Below, one piece after another: positions 1 through 8,018 of a stretch of DNA of 49,499 nt. Source of the DNA: JACRBK01 sp964427955 (GTDB lineage Bacteria; Chloroflexota; Anaerolineae; Aggregatilineales; Aggregatilineaceae); assembly GCA_964427955.1 (NCBI GenBank), contig CAYRWY010000005.1:1-49499 (forward strand), given 5' to 3'. How positions within the stretch are numbered: the stretch's first letter is position 1; each line of letters starts with the position of its first letter. Below the pieces are notes generated by a model that did not search any database, was not told where the DNA came from, and worked only from the letters and a program-made list of their open reading frames with translations. The position numbers and the translations under genes are program-made.

Positions 1-17
1 GAATAAGGTTTTTTACG

Positions 18-1931
18 ATGAAGGATGCCTCCTGGCAAGACCGGCACCGCTATACATTTGATAACACGCTGTCAAAGGGTCCGCTGGCGTTAGGAGGCTG
101 GTTGGGGTTTGCCTCCGCTATACTGGTGATCTTTACTACCCTGATTGTGTGGATTCTCGACGGCAGCAGCCAGCCCAGACCGCTGACGATCTTTTGGGAC
201 ATCCTGTTTCAGGCCCTCACCCCAAACCCGGTAACCGCCGATGCCGGACCTTTACCTTTTCTGCTGGCGATGCTGATCATCACCCTGAGCAGCCTCTTTA
301 TGGTCAGTATCTTGATCGGCATCCTGGTGACAGGCATTGAAGATCGCCTGCACTCTTTACGCAAAGGGCGCTCGCGGGTGCTGGAACGAGGGCACACGGT
401 CATCCTGGGATGGGATGAGCACGTCTTCACCATCATTTCCGAGTTGATGATCGCCAACGAAAATCAGCCCAAATCCAGAGCGTGTATCGTCATCCTGGGG
501 GATAAAGACCGGGTGGAGATGGAGGACGAGATCCGGGAAAAACTCGGCTCCACCGGGCATACCCGGGTGATTTGCCGGAGCGGCAATCCGATCAACCATT
601 TCGACACGGAAATCGTCAGCCTGAACACGGCTCGTTCCATTATTATCCTGGGGCCTGACGACGATGATCCCGATGCGCACGTGATCAAGGTGCTGCTGGC
701 GATTGTCAACAATCAACATCGCCGCCCTGAGCCATATCTCATTGTGGCTGAGATTCATGATCCCACCAACCTGGATGCGGCCCGCCTGGCGGGCGGTGAT
801 GAAGCAGAACTGGTGCTGATCGGCCACCTCACGTCACACATCATCGCCCAGACATGCCGCCGCTCGGGGCTGTCAATCGTCTATACCGAACTTCTGAACT
901 TTGAAGACGATGAAATCTACTTTCAGGCCGAACCCGCGCTGGTCGGCAAGACGTACGGAGAAGCACTGTCCGCCTACGAAGACTCATCGGTCATTGGCAT
1001 CCGGTTCAAAGAGGGTGGGGTAAAACTCCACCCGCCCTTGGATACCCCTTTCGAGGAAGGCGATCTGGTCATCGCGCTTTCCGAAGATGATGATACGGTT
1101 GTCCTTTCAGGCCGCCAACATCCGACCATCAACCAGGAGGCGATCAATCACAGCCAGCCGACAGCCACGCAGCCTGAACGCACCCTGATTCTGGGCTGGA
1201 ACTGGCGTGCGCCGACCGTGATCGTCGAGCTGGATCACTATGTGGCGCCCGGTTCTCTGATCACTGTGATGGCCGAAGACGCGGCGCTCGAACCTCAAAT
1301 CGCGGTTCTGGAGAGTGAACTGGAAAACGCCGCTCTTGAATTCAAACCCGGCCATACGACGAACCGCACTACCTTGGCCCAACTGGAGGTTGACACCTAT
1401 CAACATGTCGTCGTGCTGGCCTACTCGGACACGCTCCCGGTCCAAAAAGCTGACGCGCGCACGCTGGTGACGCTGCTGCACTTGCGTGACCTGGCCCGAC
1501 CTCCCCGCCCCGCGTTTTCGATTGTCAGCGAGATGCTGGACGAGCGGAACCGGAACCTGGCCGAAATCACCCGGGCAGACGATTTTATCGTCAGCGGCCA
1601 GCTTTCAAGTTTGCTGCTCGCCCAAATCTCCGAAAACAGGGAGTTATACGCCATTTTTGAGGATCTATTCAACGCCGAGGGAGCAGAGGTCTATCTCAAA
1701 CCGGCCTCCCTCTATGTGAAGCTGGACGTACCGCTGAACTTCTACACTGTGGTGGAAGCGGCGAGGCAGCGCAATGAGACGGCCATCGGGTATCGACGGC
1801 ATGACGACGCCAACGATCCAGACCAAGGGTATGGGGTTGTGGTGAACCCTACAAAATCTCTCCAGGTGACTTTTCGAGAACACGACCGGATCATCGTCCT
1901 CGCAGAGACCGAAGTGACCGCGCCTCGCTAG
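18..1931 (+). CDS. CASTOR/POLLUX-type ion channel protein
   Basis: A 637-residue protein with hydrophobic segments near residues 27-47 and 80-105, followed by two long cytosolic Rossmann/RCK-like halves. Each half begins with the same signature, TVILGWDEH near residue 127 and TLILGWNWR near residue 387. The ILGW element, in place of the GxGxxG of TrkA, is typical of the CASTOR/POLLUX (DMI1) family of nuclear or bacterial cation channels. The acidic stretch GPDDDDPDAH near residue 213 also lies within the first RCK half. The likely role is ligand-gated K+ or Ca2+ conductance in the cytoplasmic membrane; the ion is not deducible. A weak AAGG lies upstream of the ATG. It is co-directional with the EPS operon but separated from it by 655 bases, so it is probably an independent unit. 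Confidence 0.85.
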   Translation: MKDASWQDRHRYTFDNTLSKGPLALGGWLGFASAILVIFTTLIVWILDGSSQPRPLTIFWDILFQALTPNPVTADAGPLPFLLAMLIITLSSLFMVSILIGILVTGIEDRLHSLRKGRSRVLERGHTVILGWDEHVFTIISELMIANENQPKSRACIVILGDKDRVEMEDEIREKLGSTGHTRVICRSGNPINHFDTEIVSLNTARSIIILGPDDDDPDAHVIKVLLAIVNNQHRRPEPYLIVAEIHDPTNLDAARLAGGDEAELVLIGHLTSHIIAQTCRRSGLSIVYTELLNFEDDEIYFQAEPALVGKTYGEALSAYEDSSVIGIRFKEGGVKLHPPLDTPFEEGDLVIALSEDDDTVVLSGRQHPTINQEAINHSQPTATQPERTLILGWNWRAPTVIVELDHYVAPGSLITVMAEDAALEPQIAVLESELENAALEFKPGHTTNRTTLAQLEVDTYQHVVVLAYSDTLPVQKADARTLVTLLHLRDLARPPRPAFSIVSEMLDERNRNLAEITRADDFIVSGQLSSLLLAQISENRELYAIFEDLFNAEGAEVYLKPASLYVKLDVPLNFYTVVEAARQRNETAIGYRRHDDANDPDQGYGVVVNPTKSLQVTFREHDRIIVLAETEVTAPR

Positions 1932-2049
1932 ACAGCTTTCAGTTCAATGATGAAGAGTCACCTGAGTTGCCCCTTGTTCCGAAATAGGATGAGCTGAGAA
2001 GCCGGGCAGTTACGACCACCTTACGAGGAAAATCTGGAGGTATGCACTA

Positions 2050-2100
2050 ATGGTCACCCACAGGGCAGAGTTCGTTATCCACTGCGACGACCGGTTCTGA
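2050..2100 (+). CDS. possible 16-residue leader peptide
   Basis: An ATG lies 9 bases after a GGAGG at 2036-2040 and opens a 16-codon frame reading MVTHRAEFVIHCDDRF before TGA. Spacing and ribosome-binding site are canonical, but the frame is so short that chance cannot be excluded. No run of a single amino acid that would suggest classical attenuation is present. Confidence 0.15.
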   Translation: MVTHRAEFVIHCDDRF

Positions 2101-2225
2101 TCTTCCATTATCTAATAGTGCAAAGACAACTATATCAGATCCTACCTCTGAATTAACTTAATTTATTCATTAACCCCGAGGTCAAATCTATACGATTTCT
2201 TATTGTTACTCGCCAAATATGTGTG

Positions 2226-2241
2226 GTACCATAGTACCATA
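2226..2241. repeat. 8-base tandem repeat GTACCATA x2
   Basis: GTACCATA occurs twice without a spacer in the AT-rich leader. It could be a binding site for a regulator or chance; no second copy was noticed elsewhere in the window. Confidence 0.4.
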
Positions 2242-2498
2242 GCAATTTCAGTGAAATCCGTTCTTTAGATAATGGAACGTTTTTCAGCGGGACTGGGGAA
2301 ATAAATCATCTATCAACCACCACGCAGAAAACTAATAGTATAGAGTGTTATCCATTACGTGAGTTTAATTAACTACTCCTATACTTGATGTTTACGTAAC
2401 TATCCTCGTAATCCAAATATCCGATCGATCATTGTCGTACCTGCTCAAGATGCCTTCACAGTAACCCGCGGGCTATGGCGAATCCATATGTATATGTT

Positions 2499-2529
2499 TT
2501 TCTGCGCCGCGCAGCATGACGCGCAGAAA
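2499..2529. promoter_or_regulatory. inverted repeat before the EPS operon
   Basis: TTTCTGCGC at 2499-2507 and GCGCAGAAA at 2521-2529 form a perfect 9-base inverted repeat with a 13-base loop. The loop contains GCGCA, which can alternatively pair with TGCGC in the left arm. No T-run follows on either strand, so a simple Rho-independent terminator is unlikely. It sits about 57 bases before the first EPS start codon and could be an operator or a leader RNA hairpin. Confidence 0.5.
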
Positions 2530-2586
2530 TCAGGTTCGCTTTGTCTGTTTCCCCCTTAGGCCGTTATTGATTGGGGATTATTTATC

Positions 2587-3288
2587 ATGCAACTATGTGA
2601 CCCGTTAGTTATCGCAGATTCGCATCGCACTTTTTATTTCACCTGCAAACGCTGCATCGATCTGATACTGGCCGTGGGGCTGCTGGTATTCCTGGCTCCC
2701 TTGTTCCTGCTGCTCATCATCGTCATCAAGCTCGATTCGCCAGGACCGGCCTTTTTTGTCCAGGAGCGCGTTGGCAGCAGGCGGCGGCGCGAGCAGGACA
2801 CGGTCATCTGGGATGTCGTTACATTTTCGATGATCAAGTTTCGTTCGATGACCTGTGATGCGGACGAAACGCTCCACAAAGAACACATCGCCGCCTACAC
2901 TCAGGGCCGCCTGGACCCCCATACATCAGGTGAATCGACCAAACTCGCGCGCGATCCACGCATTACCCGCGTCGGTCGCATCATTCGCCGCTTCAGCATT
3001 GACGAATTCCCTCAACTTTTCAACGTGTTACGCGGCGACATGAGTCTCATTGGGCCTCGACCTGTGCCCGTCTACGAATTCGTGCAGTATCCACGCCAAT
3101 ACTGGCAGCGCATGGCCGCCCTGCCCGGCATGACGGGCTTATGGCAAGTCAAAGGCCGGTGTACCGTTTCATTCGAAGAACAGCTTCAGATGGATGTTGA
3201 CTACGCGCGCAATCAATCGCCAGCCCTCGACACGAAAATCCTGTTGCTGACCTTACCAGCCATCCTGTCAGGACGCGGTGCGGGGTAA
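2587..3288 (+). CDS. EPS-initiating sugar-phosphate transferase (bacterial sugar transferase family)
   Basis: Short (233-residue) form of the phosphoglycosyl transferase family that moves a sugar 1-phosphate onto undecaprenyl phosphate, the first membrane step of polysaccharide assembly. The reentrant membrane helix lies at about residues 17-45 (KRCIDLILAVGLLVFL). It is followed by PAFFVQERVG, IKFRSM and the signature block SIDEFPQLFNVLRGDMSLIG then GPRPVPVYE, and GMTGLWQVKGR. The catalytic Asp-Glu pair (DE of SIDEFPQ) is present. It lacks the N-terminal multi-spanning domain of WcaJ/WbaP, so it is a minimal monotopic enzyme like PglC. It is the first gene of the EPS operon. The sugar transferred is unknown. 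Confidence 0.92.
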   Translation: MQLCDPLVIADSHRTFYFTCKRCIDLILAVGLLVFLAPLFLLLIIVIKLDSPGPAFFVQERVGSRRRREQDTVIWDVVTFSMIKFRSMTCDADETLHKEHIAAYTQGRLDPHTSGESTKLARDPRITRVGRIIRRFSIDEFPQLFNVLRGDMSLIGPRPVPVYEFVQYPRQYWQRMAALPGMTGLWQVKGRCTVSFEEQLQMDVDYARNQSPALDTKILLLTLPAILSGRGAG

Positions 3289-3313
3289 TTTGAATCAATC
3301 GAGGTAAGAGCAG

Positions 3314-4423
3314 ATGTCGAATCAACTCGGAATTGCCATTGTCGGCTGCGGGTATTGGGGGATGAACTACGTTCGTTTGTTTAACGATCTGCCCACCACC
3401 CGCGTAGTAGCAGTCTGTGACCAGAATCCTGAACGTCTTCAGGAAACGGAGAAACACTTCAACGGCATCCCTCGCGTCACCGACGTGGAGGAACTCCTGC
3501 ACATCGGGGGGATAGATGCGGCGGTGGTCTGCACCAACGCCGCGGCCCACTACCACGTGACTCGGCGGCTGCTGCAAGAAAAGAAACACGTGCTGGTTGA
3601 AAAACCAATGGCCACCACGGCGGCGAATGCGGCCCGCCTGGTCGATCTCGCCGCCTCGATGGGCGTCACGCTCATGGTCGGCCACATTTTTCTGTACAAC
3701 TCGGGCATCCAGAAAATCAAGTCCTGCATCGAGCAGCACGAGCTGGGCGATATCTACTACCTGTACGCCCGGCGCACCAATCTTGGCCCGATCCGCAGCG
3801 ATGTGAACGCCTTGTGGGACCTGGCGCCGCATGACATTTCGATCTCGAACTATTTGCTGGCCCAGCGTCCGGAATGGGTGAGCGCCGTCGGCAACAAAGT
3901 CCTCCATAACCATCGCGAAGACGTAGGCTTTATCATCCTCGGCTACGCCAATAACGTGTTGGGTCACGTTCACGTCAGTTGGGCCGAACCCAACAAAGTC
4001 CGCGAACTGGTGGTGGTGGGCAGTGACAAGCGGATCGTGTTCAACGATCTGGACCCGCTCGAACGCGTGCGCATTTTTGAAAAAGGGATCGCCCCCTCGC
4101 CAGAAAACGGCCACCCTACCAACTTTGGCGAATTTCATTTTTCGATCCGTGATGGCGACATTATCAGCCCCAAGATCGCCGTGTCCGAACCCTTGAAGAA
4201 CCAGTGTAACCACTTCATCGACTGCATTCTGAACCACCAGACCCCGTTGAGCGATGCCGTCAACGGCCTGGAAGTCGTGCAGATCATGGAAGCGGCCAGT
4301 CGTTCGGTAGCCCAGCGCGGCGCGCCCGTCGAATTGCGATGGGATATACCGGTTGAGCAAATGGCAGCAATAGATACGACCAAAGGTTACGACTATGTCT
4401 ACAAACCAAGTACCGTTCATTGA
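3314..4423 (+). CDS. Gfo/Idh/MocA-family sugar oxidoreductase
   Basis: NAD(P)-dependent dehydrogenase of 369 residues. The N-terminal Rossmann fold starts with AIVGCGYWGMNYVR (residues 8-21), and the conserved EKPM lies near residue 96. The C-terminal domain contains the family-type WDLAPHDISI, whose DxxxHD-like pattern holds the usual catalytic His. The nearest known role is that of WlbA-like enzymes, which oxidise C3 of a UDP-N-acetyl-hexosamine uronate before transamination. The next gene is a DegT-type aminotransferase overlapping by 29 bases, which supports a 3-amino (or similar) sugar nucleotide pathway. The exact substrate is inferred only. ATG follows a GAGG site. Confidence 0.9.
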   Translation: MSNQLGIAIVGCGYWGMNYVRLFNDLPTTRVVAVCDQNPERLQETEKHFNGIPRVTDVEELLHIGGIDAAVVCTNAAAHYHVTRRLLQEKKHVLVEKPMATTAANAARLVDLAASMGVTLMVGHIFLYNSGIQKIKSCIEQHELGDIYYLYARRTNLGPIRSDVNALWDLAPHDISISNYLLAQRPEWVSAVGNKVLHNHREDVGFIILGYANNVLGHVHVSWAEPNKVRELVVVGSDKRIVFNDLDPLERVRIFEKGIAPSPENGHPTNFGEFHFSIRDGDIISPKIAVSEPLKNQCNHFIDCILNHQTPLSDAVNGLEVVQIMEAASRSVAQRGAPVELRWDIPVEQMAAIDTTKGYDYVYKPSTVH

Positions 4424-5537
4424 CCTGGCTGCCCAATTCGCGGCGATCGGGACCGAATTGCAGCAAGTCGTTTTAGATGCTATTGGACGAACCGACTTCA
4501 TTCTGGGTGAAGCCGTCCGCCAGTTCGAAGCAGAATTCGCCGCTTTTTGTGAAGCTGACCACGCCATCGGCGTTGATTCCGGTACGTCCGCGTTGGAGCT
4601 CGCCCTGCGAGCGTTCGACATCGGGCCTGGTGACGAGGTGATCACCGCGGCTAACACCTTCATTGCAACGGCGCTGGCCATTACGTACACGGGAGCCAGG
4701 CCGGTTCTGGTCGATACGGACCCCTATACCTACACGATCAACACCGCTCAGATCGAGCCCGCGATCACGCCGCACACGCGCGCCATCATCCCCGTCCACC
4801 TCTACGGGCAGCCCGCCCACATGGATCCCATCATCAGCCTCGCGCGCCAGCACAACCTGATCGTCATCGAAGACGCCTGCCAGGCCCACGGGGCCTACTA
4901 CCAGGGAAAAAGAGTAGGCTCACTCGGCCATGCGGCGGCCTTCAGCTTTTATCCCGCCAAGAATCTGGGAGGTTGTGGGGATGGGGGGATCATCGTCACT
5001 AACGACCCGCAGGTGGCCAACCGGGTCCGCATGTTGCGCGATTATGGCCAGAGCAAAAAGTACCACCACGACGTCATTGGCTTCAACCATCGACTCGATA
5101 CGCTTCAGGCCGCGATTTTGCGCGTCAAGCTGCGTCACCTGGACGACTGGAATCAAGCGCGCCGCAGCCACGCCCAACTTTATACCCACCTGCTCTGTGG
5201 CAACGGCATCATGCTGCCCGTTCAAGCTAACTATGCCGAACCCGTCTGGCATCTGTATGTGATCCAGACCCGCCACCGGGACGCCCTGCGCGACCACCTG
5301 GCCAAGCACGGCATCAGCACCGGGATCCACTACCCGATCCCGATTCACCGGCAACAGGCCTACTATCATCTGGGTTATGCGCCGGGCAGTTTCCCCTGCA
5401 CCGAACGCAGCGCCGACCGCATCCTGTCGCTGCCGATGTACGCCGAGCTGACCCCCGAGATGGTGGAATACGTCGCCAACACGATCAACGCCTATGAACA
5501 CGAAGATCAAGAAACGCCGGCTCTGGAAGCTCATTAG
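4395..5537 (+). CDS. DegT/DnrJ/EryC1/StrS-family sugar aminotransferase
   Basis: PLP-dependent aminotransferase of 380 residues that would add an amino group to a keto-sugar nucleotide. Visible signatures are the N-terminal PFIDLAAQ, the cofactor region GTSALELALRA, the IEDACQAHGA block with the Asp that contacts the pyridine nitrogen, and SFYPAKNLG with the Schiff-base lysine at about residue 189. GGIIVTND and FNHRLDTLQAAIL are also typical. The start codon lies inside the preceding oxidoreductase gene and has AAAGG 8 bases before it, so the two are translationally coupled. The pair probably makes an amino sugar for the EPS repeat unit. Confidence 0.93.
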   Translation: MSTNQVPFIDLAAQFAAIGTELQQVVLDAIGRTDFILGEAVRQFEAEFAAFCEADHAIGVDSGTSALELALRAFDIGPGDEVITAANTFIATALAITYTGARPVLVDTDPYTYTINTAQIEPAITPHTRAIIPVHLYGQPAHMDPIISLARQHNLIVIEDACQAHGAYYQGKRVGSLGHAAAFSFYPAKNLGGCGDGGIIVTNDPQVANRVRMLRDYGQSKKYHHDVIGFNHRLDTLQAAILRVKLRHLDDWNQARRSHAQLYTHLLCGNGIMLPVQANYAEPVWHLYVIQTRHRDALRDHLAKHGISTGIHYPIPIHRQQAYYHLGYAPGSFPCTERSADRILSLPMYAELTPEMVEYVANTINAYEHEDQETPALEAH

Positions 5538-5558
5538 CTCGGAGTGCTGAAGCCTGAC

Positions 5559-7217
5559 ATGGAGATCTTAACCTATTGGCAAATCATCTATCGCCAGAAG
5601 TGGATCGTCCTCCTGACGGCGGCGATCACCTTCGGCGTGATCGCGTTCGGCATTTCCCGGATGGCGCCCCAGTACACGGCCACGACCACGCTGCGGGTGC
5701 TTACCATCCGGGGAGGCAGCCGAGAGTTTGTAAACTTCGATGTGGACTATGCTGACCGGCTGATGAAAACAGCGGTTGAGATTGCCAATAGCGACCCGGT
5801 TCGCAGTGCGCTGCGCCGCCAGCTAGGACAGTCGGTTTTGCCTGCGATCAAAGTCGAGATCATCCCTACCACCGAGTTACTCAAAATTACGGTCAAAGAG
5901 GATGATCCCGTCATGGCCGCCTATACCGCTAACGCTTTAGGTCTGATTCTGGTCGATCAGGGTAACGACCTGTACAACGACGGGATCGCACCAGGTGACC
6001 AGGCCTCTATCGTCTCCATCATCGATCCAGCCCAAACCCCGTCCAGCCCAAGCAGCCCGAATATGCCGCTGTATTTGGGACTGGGAGCAGTGATCAGTCT
6101 GGCAGGCGGGCTGGGCCTGGCGCTGGCCCTGGGGAGTCTGGATACCCGTCTGCATACTGGCGAAGCCATCGAAGCGGCGACCGACCTTCCAATCCGCGGG
6201 CGTATCCCAACGGCACGCAAATACCACATCTTTGCCCCGGATTCGATTCAGGCCGAAGCGTTCCAACGGTTGGGGATGACTCTGCTCTCGACCGCGCAGC
6301 ATACCGACGATCTCTCCCGCATCAAAGGGATCGGCCTGTTCTACGCGCGGCGTTTCTATGAAGCAGGGATTCGGACCTATGGCCAGTTGGCGACGATGTC
6401 GCCGGACGAGGTCCGAACCTGCCTCGGCAAGATCAACCAGCCGGTGACCGCGATACAGACCTGGATCAGGCAAAGTCAATCCCTGACCACCGGCTCTAAC
6501 GGCTCGACGTCCCACACGCGATCGTTGCTGGTCACCAGCGCCGCCCCAGGCGACGGAAAATCAACCATCGCGGCCAACCTATCTGTGGCGCTGTCCCAAA
6601 CCGAGAATTTTGTGCTGTGTATCGACATGGACCTGATTGCGCCCACGCTGCATACCCTCTTTGGCCTGCCGAATGAGGTGGGGCTGAGCAGTGTACTCGA
6701 AAAATCCGTCAAACTGCGAACTGCCGTCCAGGCGACAGGGTTCGAACGGTTGGCCGTGCTGACCAGCGGGCCGTTCCGCGCCAACCGGCACGAATTGTTT
6801 GCGTCCGGCACAATGCAGCGCCTGATCAAAGACTGTCTGCGCAGCTACGACATTGTCGTCATCGACTGCCCGGCGGTGTTGGGAATTGCCGACGCGACGC
6901 TCATCACCGGCTGGGTTGACGATGTGCTGTTTGTGGTACGCCAGGGGCACTCGCGCCGTACGGACGTGACCAGCGCGCTCGATCAACTCCGGCAAACTCA
7001 CAGCAACCTCGTCGGCGTCGTCGTCAATCGCACCCACATCACCCACCGCAGCTACTACCATCACTATCACCAGCACAGCAGAAACCACGAACGCGCCAAA
7101 GCACCGCCGTCCGCCGCTGCCCGTGCTCCACTGGAGGATGAACAGGACACGGTGCCGGTGCCAACGCCGTTCGAAGAACAAGATTGGTTAGAAGAAGAAA
7201 GTCTGACGCGGACATAG
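5559..7217 (+). CDS. polysaccharide co-polymerase / tyrosine autokinase with helix-hairpin-helix insert
   Basis: Wzz-type chain-length regulator fused to a BY-kinase, about 552 residues. TM1 is near residues 12-33 and TM2 near 168-190, bracketing a compact extracytoplasmic Wzz domain. The kinase has Walker A SAAPGDGKSTIAANL near residue 326, Walker A' VLCIDMDLI and Walker B YDIVVIDCPAV. Between TM2 and the kinase, at about residues 247-308, sits an extra segment (RIKGIGLFYARRFYEAGI then RTYGQLATMSPDEVR) that looks like a helix-hairpin-helix domain. The C-terminus has three tyrosines among histidines (SYYHHYHQH) and then a long acidic tail, rather than a terminal Tyr cluster. An upstream GTG at 5544 is possible, but it overlaps the GGAG that can serve this ATG. 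Confidence 0.88.
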   Translation: MEILTYWQIIYRQKWIVLLTAAITFGVIAFGISRMAPQYTATTTLRVLTIRGGSREFVNFDVDYADRLMKTAVEIANSDPVRSALRRQLGQSVLPAIKVEIIPTTELLKITVKEDDPVMAAYTANALGLILVDQGNDLYNDGIAPGDQASIVSIIDPAQTPSSPSSPNMPLYLGLGAVISLAGGLGLALALGSLDTRLHTGEAIEAATDLPIRGRIPTARKYHIFAPDSIQAEAFQRLGMTLLSTAQHTDDLSRIKGIGLFYARRFYEAGIRTYGQLATMSPDEVRTCLGKINQPVTAIQTWIRQSQSLTTGSNGSTSHTRSLLVTSAAPGDGKSTIAANLSVALSQTENFVLCIDMDLIAPTLHTLFGLPNEVGLSSVLEKSVKLRTAVQATGFERLAVLTSGPFRANRHELFASGTMQRLIKDCLRSYDIVVIDCPAVLGIADATLITGWVDDVLFVVRQGHSRRTDVTSALDQLRQTHSNLVGVVVNRTHITHRSYYHHYHQHSRNHERAKAPPSAAARAPLEDEQDTVPVPTPFEEQDWLEEESLTRT

Positions 7218-7221
7218 AGAC

Positions 7222-8016
7222 ATGCTTAAGTCCTGGATCAAAACCACCGCCCGACAATTTGGGTACGAAATACGCAAAATTCCGCCGCCGCGCGGGTTGT
7301 ACGATCAGGTCTTCGCGGATGCGTTTCGGACGCAGCACTTTTTGCTATCGCGGATCGGGATCACGCAGCCCACCATCTTTGATGTTGGCGCACATTACGG
7401 CGAGACCGCCCAACACTACCGGGCCTATTTCCCCCAGGCGGCGATCTACTGCTTCGAGCCGTGTAACGAGTCGTTCGTCCACCTGTGCCAGGCAGCAGAG
7501 TCCGATCCGGGCATCAAGCCGGTCCATACGGCGCTGGGCGACAAGCCCGGCGTCGCAGACCTGCGCGTTTGCTCGTACAGCGGCTCCGATTCGATCTTCC
7601 CGCGCCCGGTGGACGGACGCCGCTACTTCCGCAAGGACGAAGAGGCGCTCTACGTGCAGTCAAGTCCGGTGACCACAATCGACACCTTCATCGAAAAAGC
7701 CGGGATCGAGCGGATAGATATTCTCAAGCTCGACATCGAAGGCAGCGAGCTGCTCGCCCTGTGCGGCGCCGTCCAGGCGCTCGAAATCGACCTCATTTCG
7801 CTGATCTACCTGGAAGTCCAATACTTCATGCGCTGGCAGGATACCCCCGTCCTGCACACGGTCTGGCAGTACCTGGAAAGATACGGGTACAGCCTGTTCG
7901 ACGTTTACAACATCATTCGCGCCCGCACCAACGGCCAGATCCAGTTCAGCGACGCGCTCTTCGTCAGCCGCACCCTGCGCGAGCGCGTCCTGGATCAGTT
8001 CGAGGAAGAACCCTAG
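7222..8016 (+). CDS. FkbM-family methyltransferase
   Basis: SAM-dependent methyltransferase of 264 residues. The SAM-binding motif is IFDVGAHYGETAQHYRAYFP (residues 52-71). The acidic loop CFEPCNESF follows, and the family signature IDTFIEKAGIERIDILKLD then IEGSELLAL is complete. FkbM proteins methylate hydroxyls on polyketides or sugars, and in polysaccharide loci they usually modify a glycan residue. It starts 5 bases after the kinase gene. Sugar O-methylation of the EPS is inferred from location. Confidence 0.9.
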   Translation: MLKSWIKTTARQFGYEIRKIPPPRGLYDQVFADAFRTQHFLLSRIGITQPTIFDVGAHYGETAQHYRAYFPQAAIYCFEPCNESFVHLCQAAESDPGIKPVHTALGDKPGVADLRVCSYSGSDSIFPRPVDGRRYFRKDEEALYVQSSPVTTIDTFIEKAGIERIDILKLDIEGSELLALCGAVQALEIDLISLIYLEVQYFMRWQDTPVLHTVWQYLERYGYSLFDVYNIIRARTNGQIQFSDALFVSRTLRERVLDQFEEEP

Positions 8017-8018
8017 CC

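Larger units (their letters stand above)
1932..2586. other. AT-rich non-coding leader of the EPS operon
   Basis: These 655 bases are visibly richer in A and T than the flanking genes and hold no open frame above 60 codons. They contain a tandem 8-base repeat, one Shine-Dalgarno-led mini-ORF and a strong inverted repeat about 57 bases before the first EPS gene, each listed separately. No tRNA or known riboswitch was recognised. The region most likely carries the promoter and regulatory sites of the 24-kb EPS operon. Confidence 0.6.

Noticed and set aside
3149..4690. 513-codon minus-strand frame across the oxidoreductase and aminotransferase genes
   Set aside because: It spans the junction of two well-identified plus-strand genes and has no protein-like composition.
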